From positions 1,240,001 to 1,304,000 of the forward strand of contig NZ_SISG01000001.1 in the NCBI RefSeq assembly GCF_004310685.1: a stretch of 64,000 nucleotides of DNA, in the 5' to 3' direction. This stretch comes from Glaciihabitans arcticus. GTDB taxonomy: Bacteria; Actinomycetota; Actinomycetes; Actinomycetales; Microbacteriaceae. Below, piece after piece: positions 9,132 to 18,302 of the stretch; the stretch's first letter is position 1; each line of letters opens with the position of its first letter. The translations under genes were made by a program, and so were the position numbers. The notes beneath the pieces were generated by a model, which saw nothing but the letters and a program-made list of their open reading frames with translations, was not told the origin of the DNA and did not search any database.

Positions 9132-10073
9132 CTATAGGGCGTCGTGCTGCTCCAGCCAGCTCACGATCACTCGGTTCACGTCATCGGGCAGCTCCTCCTG
9201 TATCCAGTGGCCGCAGTCCAGGCTGACAACGTCCACGTCAGGCACGAAGTGGGCGAGATTCTCCGACTTCGGAATCGAATCCCGATCTCCATAGATCATC
9301 AGCGCAGGCTGGCGGATGATGGGATCGGCGCTCGCCAGCAGGCGCCAGTTGCGGTCCACGTTCCGGTACCAGTTGATTCCGCCGGTGAAGCCCGAGGCCT
9401 CAAAAGACGAGACGAAGACGGCCAGGTCACTGTCGCTCATGATCGGCTCACCGAGTGGGATCTCCGCTATAGCCAGATCGATCATCGACATGCCCGGCTG
9501 GGAGACGCCGGCCGGCTCGTTCTTCCGGTACAGGTTGCGAAGGAACCGGGATGTGTTCTGGTCCAACACAGCGTCCGCGACGCCGGGCTGCCGATTGAAG
9601 TGGACGAAGTAGTAGTCACTTCCGAGATAGCTCTCCATCAGCTCGATCGGGGCCGTCTCTCCTCGCTCGACGTACGGCAGGCTCAGGTTGATCACCCTGG
9701 TGACGCGGTGGGGGTGCAACAGGGCAAGTCCCCATACGACCATCGCGCCCCAGTCGTGCCCGACGAAAGTGGCGGCGTCGTATCCGAAGTGATCGAGGAG
9801 TGCCACGAGATCACCCGCCAGGTGCTCGATGTCGAAGTCCGTGACCTCGCTGGGTCGAGAGGAGTTGCCAAAGCCTCGCTGGTTGGGGACGATGACGTGG
9901 TAACCCGCCGCGACAAGGGCGGGCACCTGATGACGCCACGAGTAGGCGAGTTCCGGCCATCCGTGACACAGCACGATGGGCTTGCCGGAGTTCTCTACGC
10001 CCGCTTCGAAGACTTCGAGGTACACACCATTTACAGGTATACGGACTGGTTGGGGGAAATCGAATGTGCTCAC
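9132..10073 (-). CDS. Epoxide hydrolase-like alpha/beta hydrolase
   Basis: A 313-residue protein with the epoxide-hydrolase oxyanion motif HGWP (37-40) followed by SWRHQV, the nucleophile D107 in GHDWGA, and a C-terminal catalytic His in DCGHWIQEE. An Asp rather than Ser nucleophile points to epoxide or haloalkane chemistry; HGWP favours epoxide hydrolase. The start is GTG 10073 with AAGGAG five bases upstream. It is divergent from the WYL regulator with a strong inverted repeat between them, so probably controlled by it. The pair is enclosed by two copies of the leuS 3' end and is likely acquired. Confidence 0.85.
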   Translation of the reverse strand: MSTFDFPQPVRIPVNGVYLEVFEAGVENSGKPIVLCHGWPELAYSWRHQVPALVAAGYHVIVPNQRGFGNSSRPSEVTDFDIEHLAGDLVALLDHFGYDAATFVGHDWGAMVVWGLALLHPHRVTRVINLSLPYVERGETAPIELMESYLGSDYYFVHFNRQPGVADAVLDQNTSRFLRNLYRKNEPAGVSQPGMSMIDLAIAEIPLGEPIMSDSDLAVFVSSFEASGFTGGINWYRNVDRNWRLLASADPIIRQPALMIYGDRDSIPKSENLAHFVPDVDVVSLDCGHWIQEELPDDVNRVIVSWLEQHDAL

Positions 10074-10132
10074 GGATGCTCCTTGGGTTCGTTTGCCGAT
10101 CGGCGGGACCGGTCATTGACGAAGATAGGAAG

Positions 10133-10159
10133 CATTGAGGACACATGGGGTCCTCAATG
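10133..10159. promoter_or_regulatory. Inverted-repeat operator between hydrolase and WYL regulator
   Basis: CATTGAGGAC (10133-10142), 7 bases, GTCCTCAATG (10150-10159): a perfect 10-bp inverted repeat in the 103-base gap between divergent starts, 18 bases before the regulator ATG. It is the best candidate for the site bound by the regulator at 10177. Confidence 0.6.
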
Positions 10160-10176
10160 ATTGACAGACTCGCACT

Positions 10177-11136
10177 ATGAGGAACGATCCGACCGGCCGA
10201 GCACTGCAGCTGCTCTCCCTCCTCAAGACTCAGCGCTTCTGGCACAGTTCAGAACTCGCGGCGCGGCTCGAGACCACGGAGCGGACGGTACGCCGCGACA
10301 TCGATCGCCTCCGCCACATTGGCTATCCGGTCGATTCAACGTCCGGACGCTACGGGGGCTACCGACTCTCGGCAGGGGCACACCTACCACCCCTGATCCT
10401 CGACGATGACGAGGCCGTCGCCGTGGCCGTCGGGCTTCGCTACGCCGCTGCGGCCGCCATCGAAAGTATGGAAGAAACGTCGCTTCGCGCGTTGATGAAA
10501 ATCGAGACACTACTGCCCCATCGTCTGCGTCGACGAGTCTCGGCATTTCGCTCGAACGTCTCCTTCCTGGGTTGGTCGGACGACGGCGACGTCATCGACC
10601 CCGAGGCGCTGAGTGTGCTCGCCGCGGCCTGTCGCGATCAGGAGCACGTGCGCTTCGACTATCGGCGAGGCGATGGGGAAAGCAGCGGCCGGAAGGTCGA
10701 GCCGCACCGACTCGTCGCGGCTGGCCACCGCTGGTACCTCCTGGCGTGGGATGACCATCGCCGTGAGTGGCGGACGTTTCGTCTCGACAGACTGCGGAAT
10801 ACCCGGCCGGTGGGCAGCACGTTCAGTCCCCGCGAGATCCCGGGCGACAATGCGGCGAGCTATGTCGCGAGCGCGCTCGGATCAACGACGCGTCACCACG
10901 ATGCGACGCTCTCCATCCACACCACATTCGCCGAACTCGAGGGTGTGCTGCGATGGATCGACCACACACCGATCGAAGTGGGCGGGGATCACTGCGTCAT
11001 CCGGATCCGAAGCGAGGACCCCGGCCGGCTCGCGATGACGGTTGCCCGCCTTGCGTTGACCGCTCCTGTGGTAGTCATCGAACCGATTGAACTCGCCGAC
11101 ACGGTCAGGACACTTTCCGCCCATCTCGCTCCGTGA
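10177..11136 (+). CDS. WYL-domain helix-turn-helix transcriptional regulator
   Basis: A 319-residue protein: N-terminal winged helix (about 8-60, SSELAARLETTERTVRRDI), a linker, the WYL domain (about 150-215, HRWYLLAWDDHRREWRTFRLDRL) and a WCX-like C-terminal domain. WYL regulators sense ligands or nucleic acid and activate or repress neighbouring genes. Its neighbour is the divergent epoxide hydrolase-like gene, with an inverted repeat between them, so it most likely regulates that gene and itself. Converges on leuS with 17 bases between stop codons. Part of the cassette flanked by leuS-tail repeats. Confidence 0.88.
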   Translation: MRNDPTGRALQLLSLLKTQRFWHSSELAARLETTERTVRRDIDRLRHIGYPVDSTSGRYGGYRLSAGAHLPPLILDDDEAVAVAVGLRYAAAAAIESMEETSLRALMKIETLLPHRLRRRVSAFRSNVSFLGWSDDGDVIDPEALSVLAAACRDQEHVRFDYRRGDGESSGRKVEPHRLVAAGHRWYLLAWDDHRREWRTFRLDRLRNTRPVGSTFSPREIPGDNAASYVASALGSTTRHHDATLSIHTTFAELEGVLRWIDHTPIEVGGDHCVIRIRSEDPGRLAMTVARLALTAPVVVIEPIELADTVRTLSAHLAP

Positions 11137-11150
11137 CGGACGATGCGGTC

Positions 11151-11189
11151 GGCCTACTTCTCGCGGGTCGCGATGTTGACGACGCGAGG
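11151..11189 (-). repeat. leuS 3'-end copy at the native gene (direct repeat partner)
   Basis: The end of the intact leuS gene, matched at 35 of 39 positions by 9092-9130. Together the two copies bracket 2,020 bases with exactly two genes. No integrase or transposase lies between them. Confidence 0.8.
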
Positions 11190-13724
11190 GGCGCGCACGA
11201 TCACGTTCACGACCTCCCGGTCGCCGATCGAGCGGATGACGGCCTCCGATGAGCGCGCGAGCTTCTCGAGGTCCTCACCGCTGATCTTCGGCGACACCTC
11301 GACGCGGCCGCGCACCTTGCCGTCGACCTGCAGAACGGCGGTGACGGAGTCCTCGACGAGCAGGTTCGGGTCGGCCTTGCGCCAGCCGGCGTAGGCGACG
11401 GACGGCTCGTAGCCGAGACGCTCCCACATCTCCTCGGCCGTGTACGGAGCAAACAGCGAGAGCCCGATCGTGATGGCCTCTGTGGCCTCGCGCACGGCGG
11501 CGTCGCCGCCACCCGCGCCCGTGTCGATGACCTTGCGCGTCGCGTTGGTGAGCTCCATCAGGCGCGCGACGACGACGTTGAACTTGAACGACTCGACGAG
11601 GCCGGGGGCGTCCTGCAGGAAGCGGTGGGTCTGCTTGCGCAGGGCCGCATCGCCGGTCTTCCACTCGACGTCCTTGTGCGACGTCACATCGCCGGAGAGG
11701 CGCCACGCGCGAGCCAGGAACTTGGCGGAGCCCGCGGGCGAGACATCCTCCCAGTTGATGTCGTCCTCGGGCGGGCCGGCGAACACCATCGTCAGGCGAA
11801 TGGCGTCGACGCCGAACTCGTCGATCACGTCACCGAGGTTCACCCCGCCCTTGCTCTTCGACATCTTCGAGCCGCCGGAGAGCACCATGCCCTGGTTGAG
11901 CAGCGCGCTGAACGGCTCGGTGAACGAGACGTGGCCCATGTCGAACAGCACCTTGGTGATGAAGCGCGCATACAGCAGGTGCAGGATGGCGTGCTCGACG
12001 CCCCCGACATACTGGTCGACCGGCGCCCACTTCTCGGCGAGCCTCGGATCAAAGGCCTGGGTGGAGTCCTGCGGGTTCAGGAAGCGCAGGAAGTACCACG
12101 AGCTGTCGACGAAGGTGTCCATCGTGTCGGCGTCGCGCAGGGCGGCGCTGCCATCGCGCGGGTCGGGCACGTTGACCCAGTCCGTGGCGGCCGCGAGCGG
12201 CGACTGGCCCTTGGGCTGCAGGTCGAGCCCTTCGGTCGGCGGCAGCACAACGGGCAGCTGGTCCTCGGGCACGGGCACGAGCTCGCCGTCCGCTCCGTGG
12301 ATCATCGGGATCGGGGTGCCCCAGAAGCGCTGGCGGCTGATCAGCCAGTCGCGCAGTCGGTAGGTCTTGGCGGCGCGTCCGACGCCCTCGGCCTCGAGCT
12401 GCTCGATGATGCGCTTGATGGCGTTGTTCTTGCTGAGCCCGTCGAGCGGGCCGGAGTTAATCATGCGGCCGTCGCCGTGCAGCGCCTCGCCGGTGGTTCC
12501 CGGGTCGAGCGAGGGCAGGTCGTCGGGCAGGATCGCCTGGCCGTTCTCGTCGAGTTCGAGCACGGGGATCGCGGCCGTCACCGGCGCGTTCGTGTCGACC
12601 ACGACGACGACGGGCAGTTCGAACTTACGAGCGAAGTCGAGGTCGCGCTGGTCGTGTGCGGGCACGGCCATGACCGCTCCGTGACCGTAGTCGGCGAGAA
12701 CGTAGTCCGCCGTCCAGATCGGGATGCGCTCCTTGGTCACGGGGTTGATCGCAAAACGACGCAGCGGGATGCCCGTCTTCTCGCGGGTCGCGTCCTGTCG
12801 CTCGATCTCCGTGTTCTTCTGTGCCTGCGCGAGGTACTCGGCGAAGTTGGCCTGCACCTCCGGCGTGGATCCTGCCGCAAGCTCGGCCGCGAGCTCGGAG
12901 TCCGGCGCCACGACCATAAACGTCACGCCGTAGAGGGTGTCGGGACGGGTCGTGAAGACGGTGATCTTCTCATCCCGACCTTCAATCTGGAAGTCGACGT
13001 CGGCGCCGATGGAGCGCCCAATCCAGTTGCGCTGCATGGTCAGCACCTTGGCCGGCCAGGTGCCCTCGAGCTGGTTGAGGTCGTCGAGCAGGCGGTCGGC
13101 GTAGTCGGTGATCTTGAAGTACCACTGGGTGAGCTTCTTCTTGACGACGACGGCACCCGAACGGTCGGAGGTGCCATCCGGAAGCACCTGCTCGTTGGCC
13201 AGCACGGTCTGGTCGATCGGGTCCCAGTTGACCCAGCTCTCCTTGCGGTAGGCGAGACCCTTCTCGTACAGCTTGAGGAACAGCCACTGGTTCCACTTGT
13301 AGTACTCGGGGTCGCTGGTCGCGAGTTCGCGGTCCCAGTCGACGGAGGTCGCGTAGCGGCGCATCGACGCCTTCTGCTCGGCGATGTTGCCGTAGGTCCA
13401 GTCGCGCGGGTTCACGCCGCGCTTGATGGCCGCGTTCTCGGCGGGGAGGCCGAAGGAGTCCCAGCCCACCGGGTGCATGACATTGAAACCCTGCTGGCGC
13501 CAGTAGCGCGCAACGACGTCGGCGAGGGCGTAGGCCTCACCATGGCCCATGTGCAGGTCGCCGGAGGGGTAGGAGAACATGTCGAGGATGTATTTGCGCG
13601 GACGCTTGTCGTCCGGATCCCCCGACCGGAACGGCTTCAGCTCGTCCCAGATCGGCAGCCACTTCGCCTGGAGGGCGTCGATGTCGTACTCGGGGCCGTC
13701 GTCGTTGTGGTTCTCGTGCTGCAT
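11154..13724 (-). CDS. leuS: Leucyl-tRNA synthetase
   Basis: An 856-residue class Ia aminoacyl-tRNA synthetase that charges tRNA-Leu. HIGH-type signature HMGH at 58-61 and KMSKS at 620-624 are intact, with the CP1 editing domain between and the anticodon-binding domain after. The ATG at 13724 ([14 protein letters not shown]) gives the normal family length; the open frame runs on further upstream, but that part is antisense to the SRPBCC gene and is not needed. A GAGAG lies upstream as a ribosome site. The last codons are duplicated at 9092-9130. Confidence 0.96.
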   Translation of the reverse strand: MQHENHNDDGPEYDIDALQAKWLPIWDELKPFRSGDPDDKRPRKYILDMFSYPSGDLHMGHGEAYALADVVARYWRQQGFNVMHPVGWDSFGLPAENAAIKRGVNPRDWTYGNIAEQKASMRRYATSVDWDRELATSDPEYYKWNQWLFLKLYEKGLAYRKESWVNWDPIDQTVLANEQVLPDGTSDRSGAVVVKKKLTQWYFKITDYADRLLDDLNQLEGTWPAKVLTMQRNWIGRSIGADVDFQIEGRDEKITVFTTRPDTLYGVTFMVVAPDSELAAELAAGSTPEVQANFAEYLAQAQKNTEIERQDATREKTGIPLRRFAINPVTKERIPIWTADYVLADYGHGAVMAVPAHDQRDLDFARKFELPVVVVVDTNAPVTAAIPVLELDENGQAILPDDLPSLDPGTTGEALHGDGRMINSGPLDGLSKNNAIKRIIEQLEAEGVGRAAKTYRLRDWLISRQRFWGTPIPMIHGADGELVPVPEDQLPVVLPPTEGLDLQPKGQSPLAAATDWVNVPDPRDGSAALRDADTMDTFVDSSWYFLRFLNPQDSTQAFDPRLAEKWAPVDQYVGGVEHAILHLLYARFITKVLFDMGHVSFTEPFSALLNQGMVLSGGSKMSKSKGGVNLGDVIDEFGVDAIRLTMVFAGPPEDDINWEDVSPAGSAKFLARAWRLSGDVTSHKDVEWKTGDAALRKQTHRFLQDAPGLVESFKFNVVVARLMELTNATRKVIDTGAGGGDAAVREATEAITIGLSLFAPYTAEEMWERLGYEPSVAYAGWRKADPNLLVEDSVTAVLQVDGKVRGRVEVSPKISGEDLEKLARSSEAVIRSIGDREVVNVIVRAPRVVNIATREK

Positions 13725-13890
13725 GGAAGACTCTCGATTCGTCTGCGGGGGTCGGGGCGGTGGCGTGCGTTCGCCTGCGCGGCCCCAGACAAGGTTACCG
13801 GCATGTTTCGGCTCATGACGGCCCGGTGCGTGTTGCACGCACCCCGGCAAACGTGTCACCCTCGGAGTCCATCCCACAGCAGGAGTAACC

Positions 13891-14349
13891 ATGTCTGACC
13901 GCGCCGTCATCAAGGGCCACACCATCCACCGCACGATCCGCCTCGAGGCTCCCCTCGACCGCGTCTGGGCGGCTCTCACCGAGGCCGAGCTGCTCGGCCA
14001 GTGGTTCAGCGACTCGGCGACCTTCGAGGGCACCATCGCGGTCGGCTCGACGGGAGTCTTCGCGTGGGAGGGCCACGGCGAGTTCGCCGTCGTCTTCGAG
14101 GAGCTCGAACCGAAGTCGGTCGCCGCCTGGCGCTGGGCCGGCGAGCCGTCTCTCGAGCTGAAGGATGACGACTCGACGACCGCGCGCTTCACGCTCGAGG
14201 CCGACGGCGACGCGACGGTGCTCACCGTGGTCGAGTCCGGCTTCGAGAAGATCGCGGGCGGAACCGCCCACCGCCGCCGCCGTCTCGAAGACAATCGCAG
14301 CGGCTGGGACATCGAGCTCGACGAGCTAGCCGACCTGCTCGATTCCTAG
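13891..14349 (+). CDS. SRPBCC (AHSA1-like) domain protein
   Basis: A 152-residue START-like domain protein; [21 protein letters not shown] and [19 protein letters not shown] fit the activator of Hsp90 ATPase/polyketide cyclase type. Such proteins form a hydrophobic cavity; function here is unknown. It has a clear AGGAG ribosome site seven bases before ATG 13891. It is divergent from leuS, and a GGTGCGTG-TTG-CACGCACC hairpin (13825-13843) lies between them. Its 3' end overlaps the 3' end of pabB on the other strand by 24 bases. Confidence 0.85.
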   Translation: MSDRAVIKGHTIHRTIRLEAPLDRVWAALTEAELLGQWFSDSATFEGTIAVGSTGVFAWEGHGEFAVVFEELEPKSVAAWRWAGEPSLELKDDDSTTARFTLEADGDATVLTVVESGFEKIAGGTAHRRRRLEDNRSGWDIELDELADLLDS

Positions 14350-15663
14350 AACCCGAAGCAGCGCCGCGGCCTTGAGCTTCGCCTCGGCGAGCTCCTCCTC
14401 GGGCACCGAGAGCGCCGTGATGCCGCCGCCCGTGCCGACCGTCGCACCTTCGGGGTCGAGCACGATCGACCGGATCACCATGGCCAGGTCGATCGACCCG
14501 TCCAGCCCGAACCGCCCGAAGGCCCCCGAATAGATGCCGCGCGGCCGACCCTCGAGCGCGTCGAGCAGCAGGGTCGCGCTGCGCTTGGGAGCGCCCGTCA
14601 TCGAACCCGCCGGGAAGCACGCGAGCACCGCATCCATGCCGCTCAGTTCCTCGCGCAGCTGCCCGCGCACGGTGCTCACCAGCTGATGCACGTGCGCGTA
14701 GCTCTCCACGGCGAGCAGGCTCGGCACACTCACCGATCCGACCTCGGCAACTCGCGCGATGTCGTTGCGCATCAGGTCGACGATCATGAGGTTCTCGGCG
14801 CGCTCCTTGTCGCTCGCGAGCAGCTCGGCCTTGAGCGCTGCATCCTGTGCGGGACTGGCCCCACGGGGCCGTGTTCCCTTGATGGGCTTCGACTCGACCA
14901 CGCCGAGCGGCGTCACGGTCAGGAATTGTTCCGGCGTTGCGCTGAGCAGCGAGACGTCACCGAGCCTCAGGAACGCGCCGTGGTGGCTCGGACTCGAGGC
15001 GCGCAGGGCGAGGTAGGCGGTCAGCGGGTCGGGCGTGACATCCACACTCGCCTCGGTCGTCAGGCAGAGCTGGTAGGCGTCGCCCGCGACGATCGACGCC
15101 TGGCAGGCCCGGATCAGGTCGAGGTACTCGTCGTCGGCGTAGGCCCAGGCCACTTCGGCAGCGTCGGCCGGTTCGGGATGCCCCGCGCCCGCCACCGTCG
15201 CCCCCTGCAGCGCGGCGATCGCCGCGTCCCGCCAGGCGCCGAGTTCGCCGCTCCAGTCATCCCCGAGCGCGAGGATACTGACCACCCGCGTCTCGTGGTC
15301 GAAGGCCACGGCCCGGTCGACGGCGAGGAATGCGGCGTCGGGGTAGCGGGACACCCGCGGGGTCGAGACCCCCATCGTGGCAGCGCGCAGCTCGTAGCCC
15401 AGCCAGCCGACCCAGCCGAGCGGGCCGGACGCCTGCTGCGTTCGACGGGCGGCGAGATCGGCGGTGATGTCGCCGAGCAGCGCGGCTCCGTCGCCCTCTG
15501 CGCTCCCGCCGGCGATGCGCGGCGCACCCGTGCCCATAAAGCTGCGCCCCGTGTCCGCGCTGTCCAGCCAGAACGCGGCGCGCGACTCGCCGAAGAGGGT
15601 GGCAAAGGCCGCCGCCGGGTCGACCCAGTCCGCGACCGCGCACGTGAGGACCCCGGGTTGCAT
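14326..15663 (-). CDS. pabB: Aminodeoxychorismate synthase component I
   Basis: A 445-residue chorismate-binding enzyme that makes 4-amino-4-deoxychorismate for folate. The motif PIKGTRPRG has Lys (K262) where anthranilate synthase TrpE has Ala, the feature that marks Pab[27 protein letters not shown] and GIYSGAFG are all present. A glutamine amidotransferase partner (PabA/TrpG) is not in the window. It is divergent from a PabC-like gene with only 11 bases between start codons, so the two promoters must lie inside each other's coding sequence. Confidence 0.9.
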   Translation of the reverse strand: MQPGVLTCAVADWVDPAAAFATLFGESRAAFWLDSADTGRSFMGTGAPRIAGGSAEGDGAALLGDITADLAARRTQQASGPLGWVGWLGYELRAATMGVSTPRVSRYPDAAFLAVDRAVAFDHETRVVSILALGDDWSGELGAWRDAAIAALQGATVAGAGHPEPADAAEVAWAYADDEYLDLIRACQASIVAGDAYQLCLTTEASVDVTPDPLTAYLALRASSPSHHGAFLRLGDVSLLSATPEQFLTVTPLGVVESKPIKGTRPRGASPAQDAALKAELLASDKERAENLMIVDLMRNDIARVAEVGSVSVPSLLAVESYAHVHQLVSTVRGQLREELSGMDAVLACFPAGSMTGAPKRSATLLLDALEGRPRGIYSGAFGRFGLDGSIDLAMVIRSIVLDPEGATVGTGGGITALSVPEEELAEAKLKAAALLRVLGIEQVG

Positions 15664-15674
15664 ACCCTAAGACT

Positions 15675-16475
15675 ATGAGCACTCCCGATGCGCCGACGGC
15701 GTCGACCTACCGCTGGCACGACGGCGTGCTCGAGTACCTCGACTACTGCGACATGACCGAGACGCTGATCGAGGTCGCCGACTCCTGGCTCGTGAGCGAC
15801 GGGCGCACCCTCGCGCTCGAGCTGCACCGGTCCCGCTTTCTCGACTCGATCGCCGACGAGCGGCACGACGCCCTCGACCTCGAGGGATTCTGGGATGCCG
15901 TGATCGCGATGATCCCGCGCGCGGGCGACTGGTTCCCGCGCGTCGAGCTGCAATCGCGAAGCGGAGCGGCGCTGCTCGTGTTCCGGCTGCGCAGCGCCCC
16001 GCAGCGCGGCCTCACCGCCGTACTCGCAACCCATACCGGCGCGGATCCGCGCACCAACCCCACGATCAAGGGTCCCGACCTCGACGCGATGCTGCGGCTG
16101 CGCACCGAGGCGCAGGAGAGAGGTGGCGACGAGGCCGTCATCCTCTCCCCCGACGGCTACGTCGTCGAGGGAGCCTACTCCGCGCTCGTCTGGTGGCGTG
16201 GCTCTTTCCTCTGCGCCCCGTCCACCGACCTGGAGCGCGTGCACAGCGTGACCGCCCGCGCCCTGCTCGGCCTCGCGGCCGCCATCGGCGTCGAGCTGCA
16301 CCACGAATCGGTCACGCCGTCTGAGCTCGACGGCACCGAGCTGTGGGTGCTGAGCTCGCTGCACGGCATCCGCATTGCGACGGGCTGGGTCGACGGCCCT
16401 GAACTCGCCGCGCTACCCGGCAGGCTCGCACTGTGGCGCACGCGCCTCGGCGCACTCGCTCATCCGATCGACTGA
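15675..16475 (+). CDS. Aminotransferase class IV, PabC-like (aminodeoxychorismate lyase candidate)
   Basis: A 266-residue fold-type IV PLP protein. The lysine in NPTIKGPDL (K132) fits the PLP lysine, and DEAVILSPDGYVVEGAYSAL is the phosphate/substrate loop, with EGAYSA in place of the usual EGTxSN. Beside pabB it most likely releases pyruvate from aminodeoxychorismate to give p-aminobenzoate. There is no clear ribosome site before ATG 15675; the transcript may be nearly leaderless. The TGA stop sits in the first of three tandem 18-base repeats. The weak loop match leaves a branched-chain or D-amino acid aminotransferase possible. Confidence 0.8.
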   Translation: MSTPDAPTASTYRWHDGVLEYLDYCDMTETLIEVADSWLVSDGRTLALELHRSRFLDSIADERHDALDLEGFWDAVIAMIPRAGDWFPRVELQSRSGAALLVFRLRSAPQRGLTAVLATHTGADPRTNPTIKGPDLDAMLRLRTEAQERGGDEAVILSPDGYVVEGAYSALVWWRGSFLCAPSTDLERVHSVTARALLGLAAAIGVELHHESVTPSELDGTELWVLSSLHGIRIATGWVDGPELAALPGRLALWRTRLGALAHPID

Positions 16476-16512
16476 GCTCATCCGATCGACTGAGCTCATC
16501 CGATCGACTGAT
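16459..16512 (+). repeat. Three tandem 18-base repeats across the pabC-like stop codon
   Basis: CTCATCCGATCGACTGAG repeated three times without gaps (last base T in the third copy). The unit is the final codons of the upstream gene plus its TGA. Because 18 is a multiple of three, each copy carries the same in-frame stop. Looks like recent slippage or duplication. Confidence 0.95.
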
Positions 16513-16570
16513 CCGGCGCACGCCGAGCGGACGACGCGAACTCGCAGGCGCGACCGATACTCTCGACAGC

Positions 16571-17239
16571 GTGGACGACATCCTCGGTTGGATCCTGGCC
16601 CTCGTGGAGTCAGTCGATCCCGTGCTGCGCACCGTGCTCGCCGGTGTCGGCATCCTGCTCGAGACAAGCATCCTCGTCGGCCTTGTGGTTCCGGGTGACT
16701 CGATCGTCATCGTGGCGAGCACGGCCGTCGAAGGACCCGTCGAGTACTTCGCCCTCGTGGTCACCGTGGTGATCGGTGCCCTGAGCGGCGAGAGCATTGG
16801 TTTTGCCCTCGGCCGGTTCTTCGGGCCGAGGATCCGCCACTCCCGCCTCGGGCGACGCCTGGGCGAACGATCCTGGCAGCGTGCCGAGAACTATCTGGAT
16901 CGCCGGGGCGGGCCGGCCGTCTTCATCTCGCGCTTCCTGCCGGTGCTGCACTCACTCGTGCCGCTCACGGTTGGCATGAGCACGATGAAGTACAGCAAGT
17001 TCATGGCCTGGACGATACCCGCGTGTGTGCTCTGGGCGTTCGCCTACGTCTCGGTCGGATCTCTCGCCGCGGGCAGCTACCGGGAGCTTTCCGACCAGCT
17101 GCACGGTGCGGGCTACATCTTCGTCGGCATAATCGCCGCGTTCGCACTGCTCGTCTTCGTGGTGAAGAAGCTCATTGCCAGGTCCGAGGAGCGCCACATG
17201 GTGCACCCGGGAGACGGAGACGCCAACACCCCGGGCTGA
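16571..17239 (+). CDS. DedA family membrane protein
   Basis: A 222-residue membrane protein with the DedA/SNARE-associated core: ETSILVGLVVPGDSIV near the N-terminus, GESIGFALGRFFGPRI, and VFISRFLPVLHSLVPLTVGM with the conserved F-x-R-x-x-P-x-x-R/H region. About five membrane segments. Family members flip or recycle undecaprenyl phosphate or phosphatidylethanolamine. I chose GTG 16571 because the N-terminus then matches the family and clears the upstream tandem repeat; in-frame starts inside the pabC-like gene would add a repeat-encoded tail with no counterpart. Stop lies 8 bases from that of the convergent ABC gene. Confidence 0.85.
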   Translation: MDDILGWILALVESVDPVLRTVLAGVGILLETSILVGLVVPGDSIVIVASTAVEGPVEYFALVVTVVIGALSGESIGFALGRFFGPRIRHSRLGRRLGERSWQRAENYLDRRGGPAVFISRFLPVLHSLVPLTVGMSTMKYSKFMAWTIPACVLWAFAYVSVGSLAAGSYRELSDQLHGAGYIFVGIIAAFALLVFVVKKLIARSEERHMVHPGDGDANTPG

Positions 17240-17247
17240 GCGGGATG

Positions 17248-18177
17248 TCAGTCGAGGTAGCCCTTGGTCTTCAGCCAATTGTGGGCGAGAACCTCGGCGG
17301 AGGCGTGGTCCTCGTCGGCGAGGAGCTTGTTGAACCCCCGCAGGTCCTGGGTGGTGAGTCCGAGTGAAACGCCATCCACAATCGCCTTCAAGCGTTTGGT
17401 GTACGAGGCCTTGTTGACAATCGGGATGACGTTCTGCGCCGCAATCATCGATTGCGGATCCCCGAGCACCACGAGCCCGGCGTCGAGAATGGCGGGCGCC
17501 GAAGTGTGGATCGCGGCCACCTGGATGTCATCGGCGAGCAGCCCGTCGATGAGTTCGCGGTCGGCATCGCTCGTCGACTTGTAGGACAGGAACTTCCAGT
17601 CGTTGACGCCATAGATGCGGGAGAGTCCCGAGACGCCGTAGCTGCGATCGGGGAAGTCCGGGGCACCACCGAACGTGATGCCCGCGGCGACATCGGCGAG
17701 GTCACCTATGTTGACGAGGTTGTGCTCGCGGGCGAAGTCCTTGCGCACCACAAAGGCATAGGAGACCTGTGCGGGCGAGGGCGAGAGAACGCGCAGGTCG
17801 AGGGGCTTGAGGAATGCCGGCATGGCGGTCTCCATCGCCTCGACGGTGGTGAGCCCCGATCGAGAGTCGAAGAAGCCGAGCAGCGAGCTCGAGTATTCCG
17901 GCACGAGGTCGACGATGCCGGTCTGCAGTCCGGCGATGTATGCCTTGCGGTTGCCGACACCTTCGTTGTAGGAGACGGCATACCCCTCGGCCTCGAGCGC
18001 CTGGCCGTAGACCTGCGCGAGGATCTCATTCTCGATGGCGCCCTGCGACCCGATGGTGATCGAGACGACCTTGCCTGCGGGGGCCGCATTCTCATCGCTA
18101 CCGCAGCCGGATAGGGCGAGCGCCGCCAGCAGCGCAAGAGCACCGGCGCCGATACGGAGGCGCGACTGTCGGGACAT
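17248..18177 (-). CDS. Osmoprotectant-type ABC transporter substrate-binding lipoprotein (second copy)
   Basis: A 309-residue lipoprotein. Signal peptide with lipobox LSGC, then a type II periplasmic-binding fold of the glycine betaine/choline (OpuC/ProX/OsmF) family: SITIGSQGAIENEILAQVYG and DLVPEYSSSLLGFF. Last gene of the five-gene ABC cluster and paralogous to the preceding gene. I prefer ATG 18177 because GGGAGG lies nine bases before it; ATG 18186, directly abutting that site, would add MNH. A terminator hairpin separates it from the first binding-protein gene, so its level is probably lower or separately controlled. Confidence 0.88.
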   Translation of the reverse strand: MSRQSRLRIGAGALALLAALALSGCGSDENAAPAGKVVSITIGSQGAIENEILAQVYGQALEAEGYAVSYNEGVGNRKAYIAGLQTGIVDLVPEYSSSLLGFFDSRSGLTTVEAMETAMPAFLKPLDLRVLSPSPAQVSYAFVVRKDFAREHNLVNIGDLADVAAGITFGGAPDFPDRSYGVSGLSRIYGVNDWKFLSYKSTSDADRELIDGLLADDIQVAAIHTSAPAILDAGLVVLGDPQSMIAAQNVIPIVNKASYTKRLKAIVDGVSLGLTTQDLRGFNKLLADEDHASAEVLAHNWLKTKGYLD

Positions 18178-18258
18178 GTGATTCATCCTCCCATGCCGCG
18201 CGAGGGGTTGATGATCATCCACCGCGCAAACCCAGAAAATCCGCCCGGGAAACAGAAA

Positions 18259-18285
18259 GAGGGGCGGATGATACATCCGCCCCTC
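18259..18285 (-). terminator. Terminator hairpin between the two binding-protein genes
   Basis: GAGGGGCGGATG and CATCCGCCCCTC form a perfect 12-bp stem with a 3-base loop, followed on the minus strand by CTTTCTGTTT. It lies 17 bases after the stop of the first binding-protein gene and upstream of the second, so it should end or thin out the operon transcript. Confidence 0.75.
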
Positions 18286-18302
18286 CCGTGTTCTGCTGCT
18301 GC

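Noticed and set aside
9131-11150. Classical IS element or integron cassette
   Set aside because: No transposase or integrase, no terminal inverted repeats and no attC site; the flanks are copies of a gene end in direct orientation.
13725-13890. T-box riboswitch before leuS
   Set aside because: The gap has GAGGGTGACACG but no full AGGGTGGNACCGCG motif, no specifier loop and no terminator/antiterminator pair.
11625-13898. 757-codon open frame on the plus strand opposite leuS
   Set aside because: Composition is Arg/Val/Gly/Asp-rich without any family motif. It is the shadow of leuS, caused by high GC at third positions.
13725-14312. Longer leuS start
   Set aside because: The extension reads through the gap and antisense to the SRPBCC gene, and no leucyl-tRNA synthetase has such an N-terminus.
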